From Sweltsa coloradensis (taxonomy: Eukaryota; Arthropoda; Insecta; Plecoptera; Chloroperlidae): a DNA stretch of 64,000 nucleotides. Shown piece by piece: positions 1-11,479 of this stretch. The stretch covers positions 1 through 64,000 of the forward strand of contig JAMZAV010000355.1 of assembly GCA_024449915.1 (NCBI GenBank), read 5' to 3'. The translations under genes and the position numbers were made by a program. A model generated the notes under the pieces. The model did no database searches. It saw only the letters and a program-made list of their open reading frames with translations, and had not been told where the DNA came from. Each line of letters begins with the position of its first letter. Position 1 is the first letter of the stretch.

Positions 1-682
1 TTGGGCCGTTTGTAGCAAAACGGCATATGCGATCTTGATGAAAATTTGACAGGACCTTCGAAATTTCTGAACTTAGACTTGCTACGTTTATGGGTACAAT
101 CGAAGAAATATTTCTCATGAATATCGTACTTTTACGATTTTTTTCGATTTTAAGTGCGATATTTTCGTGACATTTGGGCCGATTTTTGACAAACGGGTGG
201 GGCTACAACGTTTCATATTTCACATGCACATTAAGTTATGGTGATGTATTGACGTTTGAAAGAAAATTTTGAAAAAGTTAGCCAGATCTATAGAAATACA
301 GGTTTTAATATTTAACCACCTCAAAAACTCAAATTGGCTAACTTTTTTCAACTTTTTCTTTGAAAGTCAATACTTACCCTTACTTTAATGTTCATGTGAA
401 ATATGAACGTTGTAGCCCACCCGTTTGGTCAGAAATCCGCCCAAATAGCACGAAAATATAAATTTTAGATCTTTCTCACAGCCTTGTATGAAAACTTCAT
501 ATAGATTTTATTACCTTACTCACAGCCTTGTTACAAACAATCTAAAGATCCAACAGACCTAATGATTGCTTTGTATGGGCCGTGTTTATATGTTTTTATT
601 ATTTTTAAAATAATATTTACATTTTATAATTAAAAAGCTCATCCATCAACGCGACTAAAAAAGCGTTTGCGAAGCTTCCTAG
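1..682 (+). repeat. Family A1 repeat, 3' part (cut by window start)
   Basis: The sequence starts inside a family A1 element and runs to its 3' end, where GCTCATCCATCAACGCG is followed by an AACGC/GCGTT hairpin and a terminal CCTAG at 678-682. The middle (about 240-450) is an inverted repeat of internal A1 sequence around a TTAGCCAGA/TTGGCTAAC dyad. The tail carries a subfamily-specific block (CACAGCCTTGTA ... GCCTTGTTACAAAC, about 476-540) seen again near 17200-17270 and 26560-27030. It is non-coding. The call as a Helentron-like non-autonomous element is inference from the shared end structure. Confidence 0.7.
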
Positions 683-784
683 TTATATAATATCAATTAT
701 GTAGATAAAATCAGCACCTTTTTTATGTATGACCCTCAACAATCCAGAATTAACGGACAAAACAGTTGCGAAGAAATAAATACT

Positions 785-2036
785 GTAAAGCAATGTTACT
801 GGTAATGAGGCTGCGTTCCAATGCTTCATTTCCACGCTAGTGTACTTGCCTAGTAGACTCATTTACCGGAAGTTAAGTCACTAGCAGGCGACCAAAGCTC
901 CGATTTGGCTAGCAGGCTAGCAGAGAGCAGACAGCAGGTGAAAGTGAAGCCCACTAGCTTGCTAGCAAAATGGCGGCCAGTAATGTCGCAGCCACAAACC
1001 TACAACTAGAACCTACTTATGGAGTTAAAGTGTTATGAATTGATGATATTACTATAATAAAATTGATTGTAACAGCAATACAAATACTTACATCCAGTCA
1101 TGCATTCTTTTCTGTGGTTTCAGGTGAAAAGTGAGGTTAGGGTTTGTTTATTGTTTATGTTTATTGTTAGGGTTGTTGTGTTGAAACTACACCACCTGGA
1201 TGGGCTTTTCTATTATCAAGGAAGTTGTGAGTAGCCAGGCTTCAAAAGTGTATGCCCAAAGGTGTAAGTAAGGTAGCAGTTAGCAGGCTAGTGGCTAGTC
1301 GGTAGTGGCTAGCAGGGCAAAGAAGCATTGGAACGCAGCCTAACTAATGAGTAAACTAATTCTATGGATAATAATAGTTACTTATCTTCAGTCATTGATA
1401 AGATTATATTCCCCTATGGCGATGAAAGTGTGGCTTAGGTTCGGACCACCACCTCGTATCAAAGTCATGGTTGACAACCGCTTCTGAAGAGAGTCGAAGT
1501 CGGGTATAGTTAGTATCATACGTCGAACAGATTGGAATTACTGTGTGCAACATAAATGATACCAGCTACACCAACGTCCAGAAGAGCCATGGCATTGAAC
1601 ACGTGAGCAAGAACACCATATCAACACATATATCAATAACACAATAACACACAACACAATAATATTATAAATATTATATAATATATAATATATAATATAA
1701 TAAACACAATAATCAATTACCTTAATAAAATATATTCACTTCATTTAAATTAATGGTACACAACATATCAACCCTTGTGTGACTAAAATAAACCCTTCAA
1801 AGCAATAGTACTGGTAATAAGAAAGCAACTATCTAGTTAAAAATCATTACTAATCGTTGATAAGATGACATTCCCCCAAGGCGATGAAAGTGTTGCTTTG
1901 GTTCAGTCCACAACCTCGTAGCAAAATCATGGTCGACAACCGCTTCTAAAGAGAGTTGAAATCTGGTATAGTGAATATCACACATGTGACAGATTGAGAA
2001 TACTATGCAACATTAATGATACCAGCTACACCAAAT
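785..2036. repeat. Direct duplication of a ~240-bp segment
   Basis: A segment beginning AGCAATGTTACTGGTAAT (788-807, resuming at 1342-1575) is repeated with some divergence at 1798-2036; both contain GATAAGAT..ATTCCCC and GCGATGAAAGTGT. The first copy is interrupted by the MITE at 808-1341 and the second is not, so the second copy serves as an empty site. The function of the segment is unknown, and no coding potential is visible. The intervening 1600-1740 stretch is very AT-rich low-complexity sequence. Confidence 0.65.
808..1341. mobile_element. MITE with 20-bp perfect TIRs
   Basis: The ends AGGCTGCGTTCCAATGCTTC (808-827) and GAAGCATTGGAACGCAGCCT (1322-1341) are perfect inverted repeats. 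The interior is non-coding and rich in CTAGC tetramers (CTAGCAGGCTAGC style). The hexamer TAATGA occurs just outside both ends (803-808 overlapping the TIR start and 1345-1350), and the related uninterrupted copy near 1815 has TAATAA, so a target duplication is likely though its exact edges are uncertain. The terminal sequence is reminiscent of PIF/Harbinger-type MITEs; that class assignment is a guess. Confidence 0.7.
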
Positions 2037-2889
2037 AGTCCTTCATTTAGAGTGAAAACCACTCTCCGGAAAGCGGGCAAGTAGCAACATATGTCATTCA
2101 ATTCACAAAACCCCAAAGAAGAATAGTTCACTTGTTGCTAATGATCTAGATTCAGCGTTTTGGCGTCGCGACGCTTTAAAGATGGCCGACGACGTTTTTT
2201 TATGCACGCGCATCGGAAAAAGAAACGGCATGTATCTAAAAATCTGTTTGTCCGATTTGGCTAAAATTAATTTTATTCTCTTCACAATAAAATTGTCAGT
2301 GTGTCTGTACATATAAACTTTATATTTAATGCATTGTTTATGAGTTTAAATACAATATGTACATCAAAATCATTTATTTTTCACTTTGTAGTCTTTTCGA
2401 TTGGTACCAGAGGTATAAATTCACAGAATTATTTTTTTGAATGTACATTATAAATACTTTAATATGTTGTTAACAACATGGCTATCTTGAAATTTCATTT
2501 AAAAATTATTTTATATATTTTTTTAAATTTAAATAATACGATGTTCTTTCTAGGATTGCCGCCTAGCTGCGTTGGCGCATGCCAACCTATGGGTAAATAA
2601 CTCACTTGGCCAGACTTTTGTGGAAATATCTTCACAATAACAAAAGTTAATACAAATAAATATAATATTATATATTTTAATAAATATTAGCCAATATATA
2701 TATCATTATTTTAAGATTTTAGGCGGGTTGGTATCACTCTCTAGGTTTCTAGGGTTGTTGTTACGCATAATGCTAAGATTTGGTGGGGGTGAATTATTCG
2801 CGGTTTAGCATTCTTAATAATTGTTGCCAGGGAATACGCTTGGTGCCGTGTTTTGTTTTTTATCCAGATAATGTATTGATACAGATATA

Positions 2890-3740
2890 TTGGACGAGCG
2901 AAGCAAAGACTCTAATTTCACAGACCACCCAAAAAATTAGCTCTTTTTCTGTTTGTTTGCGCTCTACCGGGCAATCGGCATAATATACGATCTTAATGAC
3001 ACGTGGAGGATACCTTTGAAATTCTTAACTTAACCCTGCCACGTTTTGGGTACAGCCGAAGAAATAATTCTCATGAATATTGTACTTTTACGATTTTTTT
3101 CGATTATTAATGCGATATTTTCTTGATATTTGGCCCGCGGCAGGGCAACGGCTACTCTGATCTTGATGAAACTCATGCGAAAGTTTGAAATCATTAAATT
3201 AGATATTTTATGATTTTAGGGACATTTAAGAAATATTTGTCGTAGAAATCGTATACTTTAACGATTTTCCCCGATTTTAAAATACAATATTTTCATTATT
3301 TGGGCCGATTCTGACCAACGGGTAACGGGTGGGGCTATAACGTTCATATTTTACATGTGCATTAAGATTACGATGATGTACTGCCTTTTGAAAGAAAAAA
3401 TTGAACAAGTAGGACAAAATTCATAGAAACAAAGGTTTTAATATAAGCTTTTTACAGGTGTATAACAAGTAGGCCTACTAATATCAAGTAACTATAGAAA
3501 CTTGACAATAATCACCTATACTTACAAGAAGCAAGTCTTTGGGCCTCGAGATATTTTTCATTCTATGTGTTAATTGGTATTACCATAAGCAACTTATAAT
3601 ACTTTATAAAAATTATCCTAATTAACAAAAATTATTTTTCAATGGGACTTGAAAATGATAAAAGATCCCACGTTTCTAAAAAATTACAAAAAGCTCATCC
3701 ATCAACGCGACTAGAAAAAGCGTTCGCGATGCGACCCTAG
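2890..3740 (+). repeat. Family A1 element, full length, in FB1 left arm
   Basis: It starts with TTGGACGAGCGAAGCAAAG (variant 5' end) and ends GCTCATCCATCAACGCGAC, hairpin, CCTAG at 3736-3740. The body has the usual order: T-rich block, GTTTGTTTGCGCTCTACCGG, an ACGATCTT..GA module, TCGTACTTTTACGATTTTTT-like runs and the GGGTGGGGCTA..CGTTCATATTTTACATG block near 3328-3360. Confidence 0.7.
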
Positions 3741-3794
3741 TTATCATCATTGATTGAAGTTGTTTCTCGTAATCTTTCATTCTGTTTGAGTGGA

Positions 3795-6700
3795 TGTATG
3801 ATGAAAATTTTGTACCAAAAGAACGCAAGAGAAAGGTGTGTGTGTGTGCAACACAAAAGTGCTGTCACCCAATCAATTCATATAAATCGTGGAAAACTAT
3901 TCTGCACGCAGCTCAAGTAAGGAATTGGTAGATTATTCTAGAAAACGCAAAGGAGTTTCCAGAGGGATAAAGCTACACCAAAAGATATATTTTTTAATCG
4001 TAATTGCCGTGCGGTCTTTACAAGTAAATCTAAACTTGAAGCATTTGCGAGTGAAGTAGAAAACCATGAAGGTTGTTTGGCATCTGACAGTGTAGTTACT
4101 AAGAGACCTAAGAGATTTTCAGACAGTATTTCCACATTACTGCCTTCATTGTGCATATTTTGTGACCACCTTCATAATAAAAATAAAAACAAGTTTGCAC
4201 AAATGGCATTAGTATCCCAAAATTTTACATTTCATATGAGATAAGTGCTTTGTCATCCTCTTGGCCATTACTATGGGCACTCGCAGCAGCTGATGGGACC
4301 TCCAGGGAAACGACAAAATATAGTCTGATAAAAGTATTGCACAAAGAAGCAATACTTGAAAATAGGGATATCCCACTATGTAAAGCATACTTAATTGATG
4401 GGATGAGCTTGGTACAGAAATTCCCAGATAATGTAAAAACGTTTGTTTTCTCGGGAGTTTAAAGACTCTGGAAATGGACAAAGAGTTGACATGTATTTTG
4501 ACGTATATTCCGACATCTCTACAAAAAATGTAGAGAGAAATAGAAGAGCATCCACAGCGTCATAATACGATATCACAAAATCACAGGAGGTCATGCGATA
4601 AGAAACTGTAGGAACTTTCTTAATGATGGTGACAATAATAATACTGTCATTGAATTCTTATTTACCAAATGGAGGAAACAAGAGTACTACAGGCCGATGT
4701 TGGGTGAAAAGGATCTATTTGTAACAAGTGGCAGCAAATGCTATCGTCTGAACTCACAAGATGCCAAGGAAGTTCATGATTTGGAGTCAACACAGGAAGA
4801 GGCAGACACATGATTACTTCTTCACGCCAAACTTGCGGCAGAAGCTGGATTTTCCAGTCATTATATAAATTGTGATACCACAGACGTGGCAGTTTTAATT
4901 CTTTACCATAACAAAATAAAATGTGTTAACCAGATTGTGAATTTAATAATGAAATCAGGAAATTGCAACAATCTAATATTTGTTAACATGACCGACTTGA
5001 ATAAAACACTCTTCTCGGAATGCACGCCATTACTGGTTGCGATACAGTAAGTGCGTTCGCTGGCAAGGGAAAGAGTTCTGCTACTAAACTTATACGCGTT
5101 TCCAAGCAAAGATAGATGGCAGCACTAAAACGCAACATGTCGGACCGATCAGTGATAGAGGCGAGCTGCTTACGGCGGGCGCTGTATATTTAGTTGACTT
5201 CAACTTGATTTTTGTTACATTTCTGATCATTTGCGAAAACATTGTTGATTATGTCATATCGTCCGCGTATTTTATTAGTAAAATTCGTAAGTTTTAGGGA
5301 TTGGCTTTATTAAAAACGGAAATTGAATGGCATTTTAAATTACAACAAATAATTGAGATTATTTGATGATATTAGCTCGAAAAGAACAAACCACACTGAT
5401 AAACTATTAAATACAGAAACAAGTGTATCAAATAATGTTTAATGATGAAGATCGATGATATTTTGCCAAGAAAATGTTGCCCGCCAATACTAATAATCTC
5501 AATAATTTACTTGATATCTAAAAATCAAAAGAGTTTCTAGCAAATTGTAGCCCTACACTTGTTTTGCACGTTTTCTACATCGTTATACAATGTTAACGCA
5601 ATCGGAGTAGGCATATATATATTTATCTACTATACACTTAGGACTACTGTTTTTTTAAAATATACATTTTATTAAAAGTAGGCCTATTGAATAGCTGATG
5701 GCCTATTTTTATTATTGTTTTGTATGTCAATAATGGCATGACGCGTCATTCTGCAGACAGCTTTAAAATCTTGTAGGTCATATCATTATACTTATTCTAT
5801 TGTAATAATATAAATCGTTTTATTATGATATAATGTATAATATTATGTAATAAATGCACAATGACGGTAAACGGTATATGTAGGTCTACATTAATTATAT
5901 AAGGTAGAAAAGGAGTTGGGACTTGTGCAAGCCCTAATACAATTATTATTATTTTTGTTATTGTTTTGTTATTATTATTATGACTTTATTTATATTAAAT
6001 TATTATAATAAAACTAAAGAAGTATGTCTCAATTAAAAGTGCCATAAGAAGTGAGCGATACTGTATGTGTGTGTTTACTATGAGTTGTGAACATTCTTGA
6101 CGGTTTGAATTTGATTTAGGCCTAGTATTTATCGTACCCTGTAAGCCTATATTTCGTATATAGCCTACAAATAACAATGATTTAATATGATATTACAATT
6201 AGAGAATTGTAATATGGATACAAATGCCAAATGCCATCCTCAGTGTCTCATGGGTGCATGGGGCGCAGGTCTGAATATAGTAATATTATTCTGGTGGACA
6301 TGGTCTCGAATCCCGCATATATTGGAGAGCTATTTTATCATTTTGGTGCACCCCCATGCTTTTGATTATCATCAATTAACAACATTTTGGGAGAGCAACG
6401 ACAATGTACCCGTGATTGTACATATTTTATAAGTGACAAACACGGAATGACATGTGTTCTTCAGGTAAGCACATAGCGCGCTCCTCCGACTATCACTGAT
6501 CGGACGGTTACATTTTTCGCCACCAGGTAGCAACCCCTTTGCTTGGAAACGCGTATAAGTCGATCAATCTCGGCATAAAACATAATGGCACAGCTAGGGT
6601 TGGACTTTAAAATACAACCCGGAACAATGCGAGAAACGGGAGGTTTTGTGTGTCAACTGTACGAAAGAAAGAATATTGGAGATATAAACTTACTAATATA

Positions 6701-6848
6701 CTATTTTTTTTTCTGCAAATAAGGGTCACATAGAATCCCAAAGTATTCCACCATGTCATAACACGCTTTATGAGCACATCAGAAAAGCGAACTATCAAGC
6801 TGGAATTTGGCATCGACCACTTGAACAGAACCCAACTATCTCTCCTCC
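3795..6848 (+). pseudogene. Broken gene: EADTR / DTDV / TGCDT nuclease-like family
   Basis: Plus-strand reading frames, joined only through several frameshifts and stops, give a recognisable order of blocks of a protein family that is multi-copy and uncharacterised in many marine invertebrates. From 3850: INSYKSWKTILHAAQ; near 4000 a Cys-containing block (NRNCRAVFTSKSKLEAF); near 4150 LPSLCIFCDH; 4350-4390 a block ending KAYLIDGMSLVQKFPDN; 4660-4810 FLFTKWRKQEYYRPML, then EEADTR; 4865-4900 NCDTTDVAVLILYH; 5026-5090 HAITGCDTVSAFAGKGKSS; after the nested element, 6600-6840 gives ANKGHIESQSIPPCHNTLY and RKANYQAGIWHR. The acidic EAD / DTD / GCD pattern looks like a PIN/XPG-FEN-like nuclease fold, which is my inference. 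It is certainly non-functional: multiple frame changes, an in-frame stop before 6590, and a 1.46-kb insertion. It lies between the arms of FB1. Confidence 0.65.
5095..6553. mobile_element. TIR DNA transposon nested in the broken gene
   Basis: The ends are inverted repeats: CGCGTTTCCAAGCAAAG at 5095-5111 is mirrored at 6537-6553, with weaker similarity continuing to about 65 bp and including CGATCAGTGAT on both sides. TATA flanks it at 5091-5094 and 6554-6557, a candidate 4-bp target duplication (TA is also possible). Removing it brings the AGKGKSS block of the host pseudogene directly next to downstream blocks of the same family. The interior (about 5160-6480) is AT-rich and shows no convincing coding sequence, so this is a non-autonomous element. 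Confidence 0.7.
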
Positions 6849-6849
6849 A

Positions 6850-7637
6850 GAAGATCTCTTTACTTTTTTAAGTCCCATTGCAAAATAATTTTTGTTAAAT
6901 TAGGATAATTTTTATAAAGTATTATTGGTTGCTATGGTAATACCAATTAACAATAGAATGAAAAATATCTCGAGGCCCAAAGACTTGCTTCTTGTAAGTA
7001 TAGGTGATTATTGTCAAGTTTCTATAGTTACTTGATATTAGTAGGCCTACTTGTTATACACCTGTAAAAAGCTTATATTAAAACCTTTGTTTCTATGAAT
7101 TTTGTCCTACTTGTTCAATTTTTTCTTTCAAAAGGCTGTAGATCATCGTAATCTTAATGCACATGTAAAATATGAACGTTATAGCCCCACCCGTTACCCG
7201 TTTGGTCAGAATCGGCCCAAATAACATGAAAATATTGTATTTAAAATCGGGGGGAAATCGTTAAAGTATACGATTTCTACGACAAATATTTCTTCAAATG
7301 TCCCTAAAATCATAAAATATCTAATTTTAATGATTTCAAACTTGCGCATGAAGTTTCATCAAGATCGGAGTAGCCGTTTGCACTGCCGGGGGCCAAATAT
7401 CAAGAAAATATCGCATTAATAATCGAAAAAATCGTAAAAGTACAATATTCATGAGAATTATTTCTTCGGCTGTACCCAAAAACGTGGCAGAGTTAAGTTA
7501 AGAAATTTCGAAGGTTTCCTCCAATTGTCATCAAGATCGCATTTTATGCCGATTGCCCGGTAGAGCGCAAACAAACAGAAAAAGAGCTAATTTTTCGGGT
7601 GGTCTGTGAAATTAGAGTCTTTGCTTCGCTCGTCCAA
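6850..7637 (-). repeat. Family A1 element, 3'-truncated, in FB1 right arm
   Basis: This is the mirror copy of the element at 2890-3740. Its 5' end (CGCTCGTCCAA on the plus strand) is at 7627-7637; the 3' hairpin end is missing where the pseudogene sequence begins at about 6848. Confidence 0.65.
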
Positions 7638-8689
7638 TATATCTGTATCAATACATTATCTGGATAAAAAAACAAAACACGGCACCAAGCGTATTCCCCT
7701 GGCAACAATTATTAAGAATGCTAAACCGCAAATAATTCACCCCCACCTAAATCTTAGCATTATGCGTAACAACAACCCCTAGAAACCTAGAGAATTGATA
7801 CCAACCCGCCTAAAATCTTAAAATAATGATATATATTGGCTAATATTTATTAAAATATATAATTTTATATTTATTTGTATTAACTTTTGTTATTGTGAAG
7901 ATATTTCCACAAAAGTCTGGCCAAGTGAGTAATTTACCCATAGGTTGGCATGCGCCAACGCAGCTAGGCGGCAATCCTAGAAAGAACATCGTATTATATT
8001 TAAATTTTAAAAAAATATATAAAATAATTTTTTAAATGAAATTTCAAGATAGCCATGTTGTTAACAACATATTAAAGTATTTATAATGTACATTCAAAAA
8101 ATAATGCATTGAATTTATACCTCTGGTACCAATCGAAAAGACTACACAGTGAAAAATAAATGATTTTGATGTACATATTATATTTAAACACATATAAAAT
8201 GTATTGAATATAATGTTTATATTGTACAGACACACTGACAATTTTATTGTGAAGAGAATAAAATTAATTTCAGCCAAATCGGACAAACAGATTTTTAGAT
8301 ACATGCCGTTTCTTCTTACTATGCGCGTGCATAAAAAAACGTCGTCGGCCATCTTCAAAGCGTCGCGACGCCAAAACGCTGAATCTAGATCATTAGCAAC
8401 AAGTGAACTATTCTTCCTTGGGGTTTTGTGAATTGAATGACATATGTTGCTACTTGCCCGCTTTCCGGAGAGTGGTTAACCCATATCTTGTCTGGTAAAT
8501 GAAGGACTGAAACTCCAGTGCAACCAGCACACACCTGAAACAGAAATATAAAAACATCTCACTGTCATGTTTGATCAAATATCTTGCACTGAAGGGCATT
8601 GGTGAGATACATCAAGCACGGGCTCGGGAACACAAAAAAGATGGATAGTCTGGGTTGTTCACAAAATAAAACGGCAAAAAATAGTAGGA

Positions 8690-9600
8690 AGGTTTCACTT
8701 GGCAAAAATGTTCATAAGGTCAAAGAAAAGCGATACAGAAGGGGAGCCACGAAAAATGTCCCTTAGGATTCAAAATGGCGGCCATGAGTGAATAGGCCTA
8801 TTATTTACCTATTTTGAGTGTAAAAAGACGGTAAATAATGTTAGAAAGGTGCTACATGGCAAAAAATATTCTTAAGATGTTAAAGATGGTTTACAGTGGG
8901 GGAGCCATAAAAAATGACCCTTACGATTCAAAATGGCCGCCATGTTTGAAAAATATGTATTATTTTAATTTTTGGAATATAAACATACTGAAAATAATGA
9001 TAAAAAGGTGCCACTTAGCACAAGGCTCTTCTTAAGATTATAGAAAAAGTTTACAGAGGGGGAGCCAAGAACAATACCTCTTACAATTCAAAATGGCGGC
9101 CATGAATGATATGGTGTATCAAATTATCTTCTGATTTTTAATGAAAAAAGACGGCAAATAATGATAGGAAGGTGTCCATTGGCAAAACGTTTTTTTTTAT
9201 GATAATGAAGGTTTACAGAGGGGGAGCCAAGCAAAACAGCCCTTACGATCCAAAATGGCCGCCACGAATTACAATTGCTTACCTTATTAGTATCCAATTT
9301 CGAATGTTAACAGACGGTAAATAATGATAGAAAGGTGCCACTTGGCAAAATTACTCTCAAGATGTTGTGTATGGTTTATAGTGGGGGAGCCAAGAAAAAT
9401 TACACTTACGATTCAAAATGGTCGCCATGATTTTTAAATGTGTATTGTTTCCTATTTCGAATGTAAATAGACGGCAATGATAAAAGTGGCCACTTGGCCA
9501 AAACATTTTCAAGATGTTGTATATGGTTGACAGTGGGGAGCCAAGAAAAATATCCCTTACAATTCAAAATATCCGCCATGATTGAAAAATGTATATTGTT
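8690..9600 (+). repeat. Tandem ~160-bp units, left arm of FB2
   Basis: Six units are recognisable by GGTGCCACTTGGCAAAA, GGGGGAGCCAAGAAAAAT, TTACGATTCAAAATGGCGGC and GACGGTAAATAATGATAGAA. The CAAAATGGCGGCCATG-type core falls near 8771, 8930, 9090, 9250, 9414 and 9568, giving a spacing of about 155-165 bp. The core of the best units matches the YY1-type motif CAAAATGGCGGC. It is non-coding. Confidence 0.8.
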
Positions 9601-9894
9601 TCCTATATTCCTATGATCACATTTAAATTTAATTTAACGTACTATATTATAGTAAAAACAAAACATGTAGGGCCTACGTTGATTTCTAATGACGTGGACA
9701 TTTGAGCACTTCTTCCTTACTTCTTTGTTACATTTTGAATTGAGGTTGTTTATAATAATATGTCTTCATCCTCAGGAATACTGAATTATGAGAAAATAAT
9801 ATATAAAGTGCTGAATATAGCTGTAACGAGATGAATAACCATCCAGAAATAAAAGAGGTTTATATATTTATCCTTTAACTTTAAAAAAAGTCTA

Positions 9895-10380
9895 TTATAA
9901 CTTTCTAGCACTGGGTTTACCTGGTGTTGCAGCAGTTCAGTCGGCAGTTGGAACATAACAATGCACAGGGAAAGCCCGCATCTTTGCATGAGCATCGTGT
10001 GATGCATCCTTTCTTACACGAGCACTTGACAAGCTCTCTGCAGCAGTCCCATATCTCCGGCAGTCTAGTCAATATTGGATGCCAAACTCCACCATTCAAG
10101 AACCATCCCCATTCTTTAGGTGATGAAGAAATTGGCGTAAAAGTATCAGCACTTCCCCAAAGATGTCCTCCTTGATAAGCAGTACACTGAATGTGAAGCT
10201 GGAGTGCGTCTTAAATAGGAGGAAGACTGTCAACACTTTTGTTCTTCGATGAAAAAAGGATTTTCCTTGCTTCATTGACTTTCCCTACATCCGTTTGTGC
10301 GTCGTACAAAAGAACAACATAATGTTCTAAGACGTCTTGAGTGGTTTTGGAAACGTTCTGCAACGGACAGGAAATTTCAT
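9895..10380 (-). pseudogene. Inverted copy of C-terminal half of EADTR/TGCDT family gene
   Basis: Read on the minus strand this arm gives the same C-terminal blocks as the copy at 10724-11210, in order: a VVLLYDAHTDV-type block just inside 10380, a LPEIWDCCRELVKCS block, then a Cys-rich end with CSCKKGCITRCSCKDAGF followed by PCALLCSNC. In this arm the Cys-rich end is uninterrupted by the stop seen in the other arm. The Cys-rich segment resembles a CXC-type zinc-binding module. No ATG-initiated full gene exists here; it is an arm of the FB2 palindrome. Confidence 0.65.
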
Positions 10381-11210
10381 TCTTGTTTGTACTTTTTTTG
10401 TTCTTGTTACTTCACCATTACTTGGAAAATGGAACGACTTTCTTCACAATGCCACAAACAAGCAAGAGTTGTATTCCATTCTCGCAAATCACGCTGGTAC
10501 ACAGTTTGATTTTGCAGAAGTCGTGACCAACGTGGTTTCCTTTATCGTATCATCTCAAAATGCTGAGGCCGCCATTGCTGGTATTTCATGTGATTCTCTT
10601 GAAGAGGCTGATGGCCGCATCATTGGTCACGTGATGGATCACTGTATCCTCCTTCTCCCAAAAGGGCAAGAAAAATGCTTGGAAAGTATGGAAATCTTTC
10701 GATAATTGTCACATCAGCTTTTCATGAAATTTCCTGTCCGTTGCAGAACGTTTCCAAAACCACTCAAGACGTCTTAGAACGTTATGTTGTTCTTTTGTAC
10801 GACGCACACACGGATGTAGGAAAAGTCAATGAAGCAAGGAAAATCCTTTTCACATCGAAGAACAAAAGTGTTGACAGCCTTCCTCCCATGCACTCAAGAC
10901 GCACTGCAGCTTCACATTCAGCGTGCTGCTAATCAAGGAGGACATCTTTGGGGAAGTGCTAATACTTTTACGCCAATTTCTTCATCACCTAAAGAATGGG
11001 GATGGTTCTTGAATAGTGGAGTTTGGCATCCAAAATGGACTAGACTGCCGGAGATATGGGACTGCTGCAGAGAGCTTGTCAAGTGCTCGTGATAGAAAGG
11101 ATGCATCACTCGATGCTCATGCAAAGATGCCGGCTTTGCGGGCTTTCCCTGTGCATTGTTATGTTCCAACTGCCGACTGAACTGCTGTAACACCAGGAAA
11201 TCCCAGTCTT
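10381..11210 (+). pseudogene. EADTR/TGCDT family gene remnant at centre of FB2
   Basis: The FB2 spacer and the right arm give, on the plus strand, GKWNDFLHNATNKQELYSI (about 10420-10480), then LEEADGRIIGHVMD (10602-10640), and after a frame change VLERYVVLLYDAH (10770-10810), VNEARKILF, QGGHLWG, a WGW block, LPEIWDCCRELVKCS and a Cys-rich C-terminus ending near 11190. This is the order of the family seen at 3795-6848, but the middle (DTDV to TGCDT blocks) is absent, so an internal deletion joined the two parts. EADTR has become EADGR. A frameshift near 10890 and stops near 11091 show that it is dead. Confidence 0.65.
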
Positions 11211-11479
11211 AGAAAGTTATTATAGACTTTTAAAAAAGTTTAAGGATAGATATATAAATCTCTTAAATTTAGGGATGGTTATTCATCTCGTTACAGCTAT
11301 GTTCAGCACTTTATATATATATATTATTTTCTCATATTTCAGTTTTCCTGAGGATGAACCACGTCAATTAAAAATATAACAAAGAAGTAAGGAAGAGGTG
11401 CTCAAATATCCACGTTATTAGAAATCTACATAGATGTCTTGTTTTCATTATAATATCTTATTAAATGTTATCAAAGAAA

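Larger units (their letters stand above)
2037..8508. mobile_element. Large inverted-repeat (foldback) structure FB1
   Basis: Two arms of about 1.6 kb, 2037-3655 and 6868-8508, are inverted copies of each other with only scattered substitutions and small indels; for example CTCTCCGGAAAGCGGGCAAG near 2062 is mirrored at 8457-8476. The 3.2-kb spacer holds a broken gene and a nested TIR element. Both arms contain the same A1 repeat at the same place, so A1 was present before the arms were duplicated or is part of the arm. Whether FB1 moves as a unit is inference; no flanking target duplication was seen. Confidence 0.75.

Noticed and set aside
6187..6432. 81-residue open frame inside the nested TIR element
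   Set aside because: No transposase motif and no family resemblance; the element is too short to be autonomous.
8690..9600. CRISPR-like array
   Set aside because: Units are ~160 bp and similar over their full length, with no short constant repeat and variable spacer; the context is a eukaryotic foldback arm.
10337..10705. A novel 122-residue protein
   Set aside because: It is the EADTR-region fragment of the same family as at 3795-6848, truncated by the FB2 arms.
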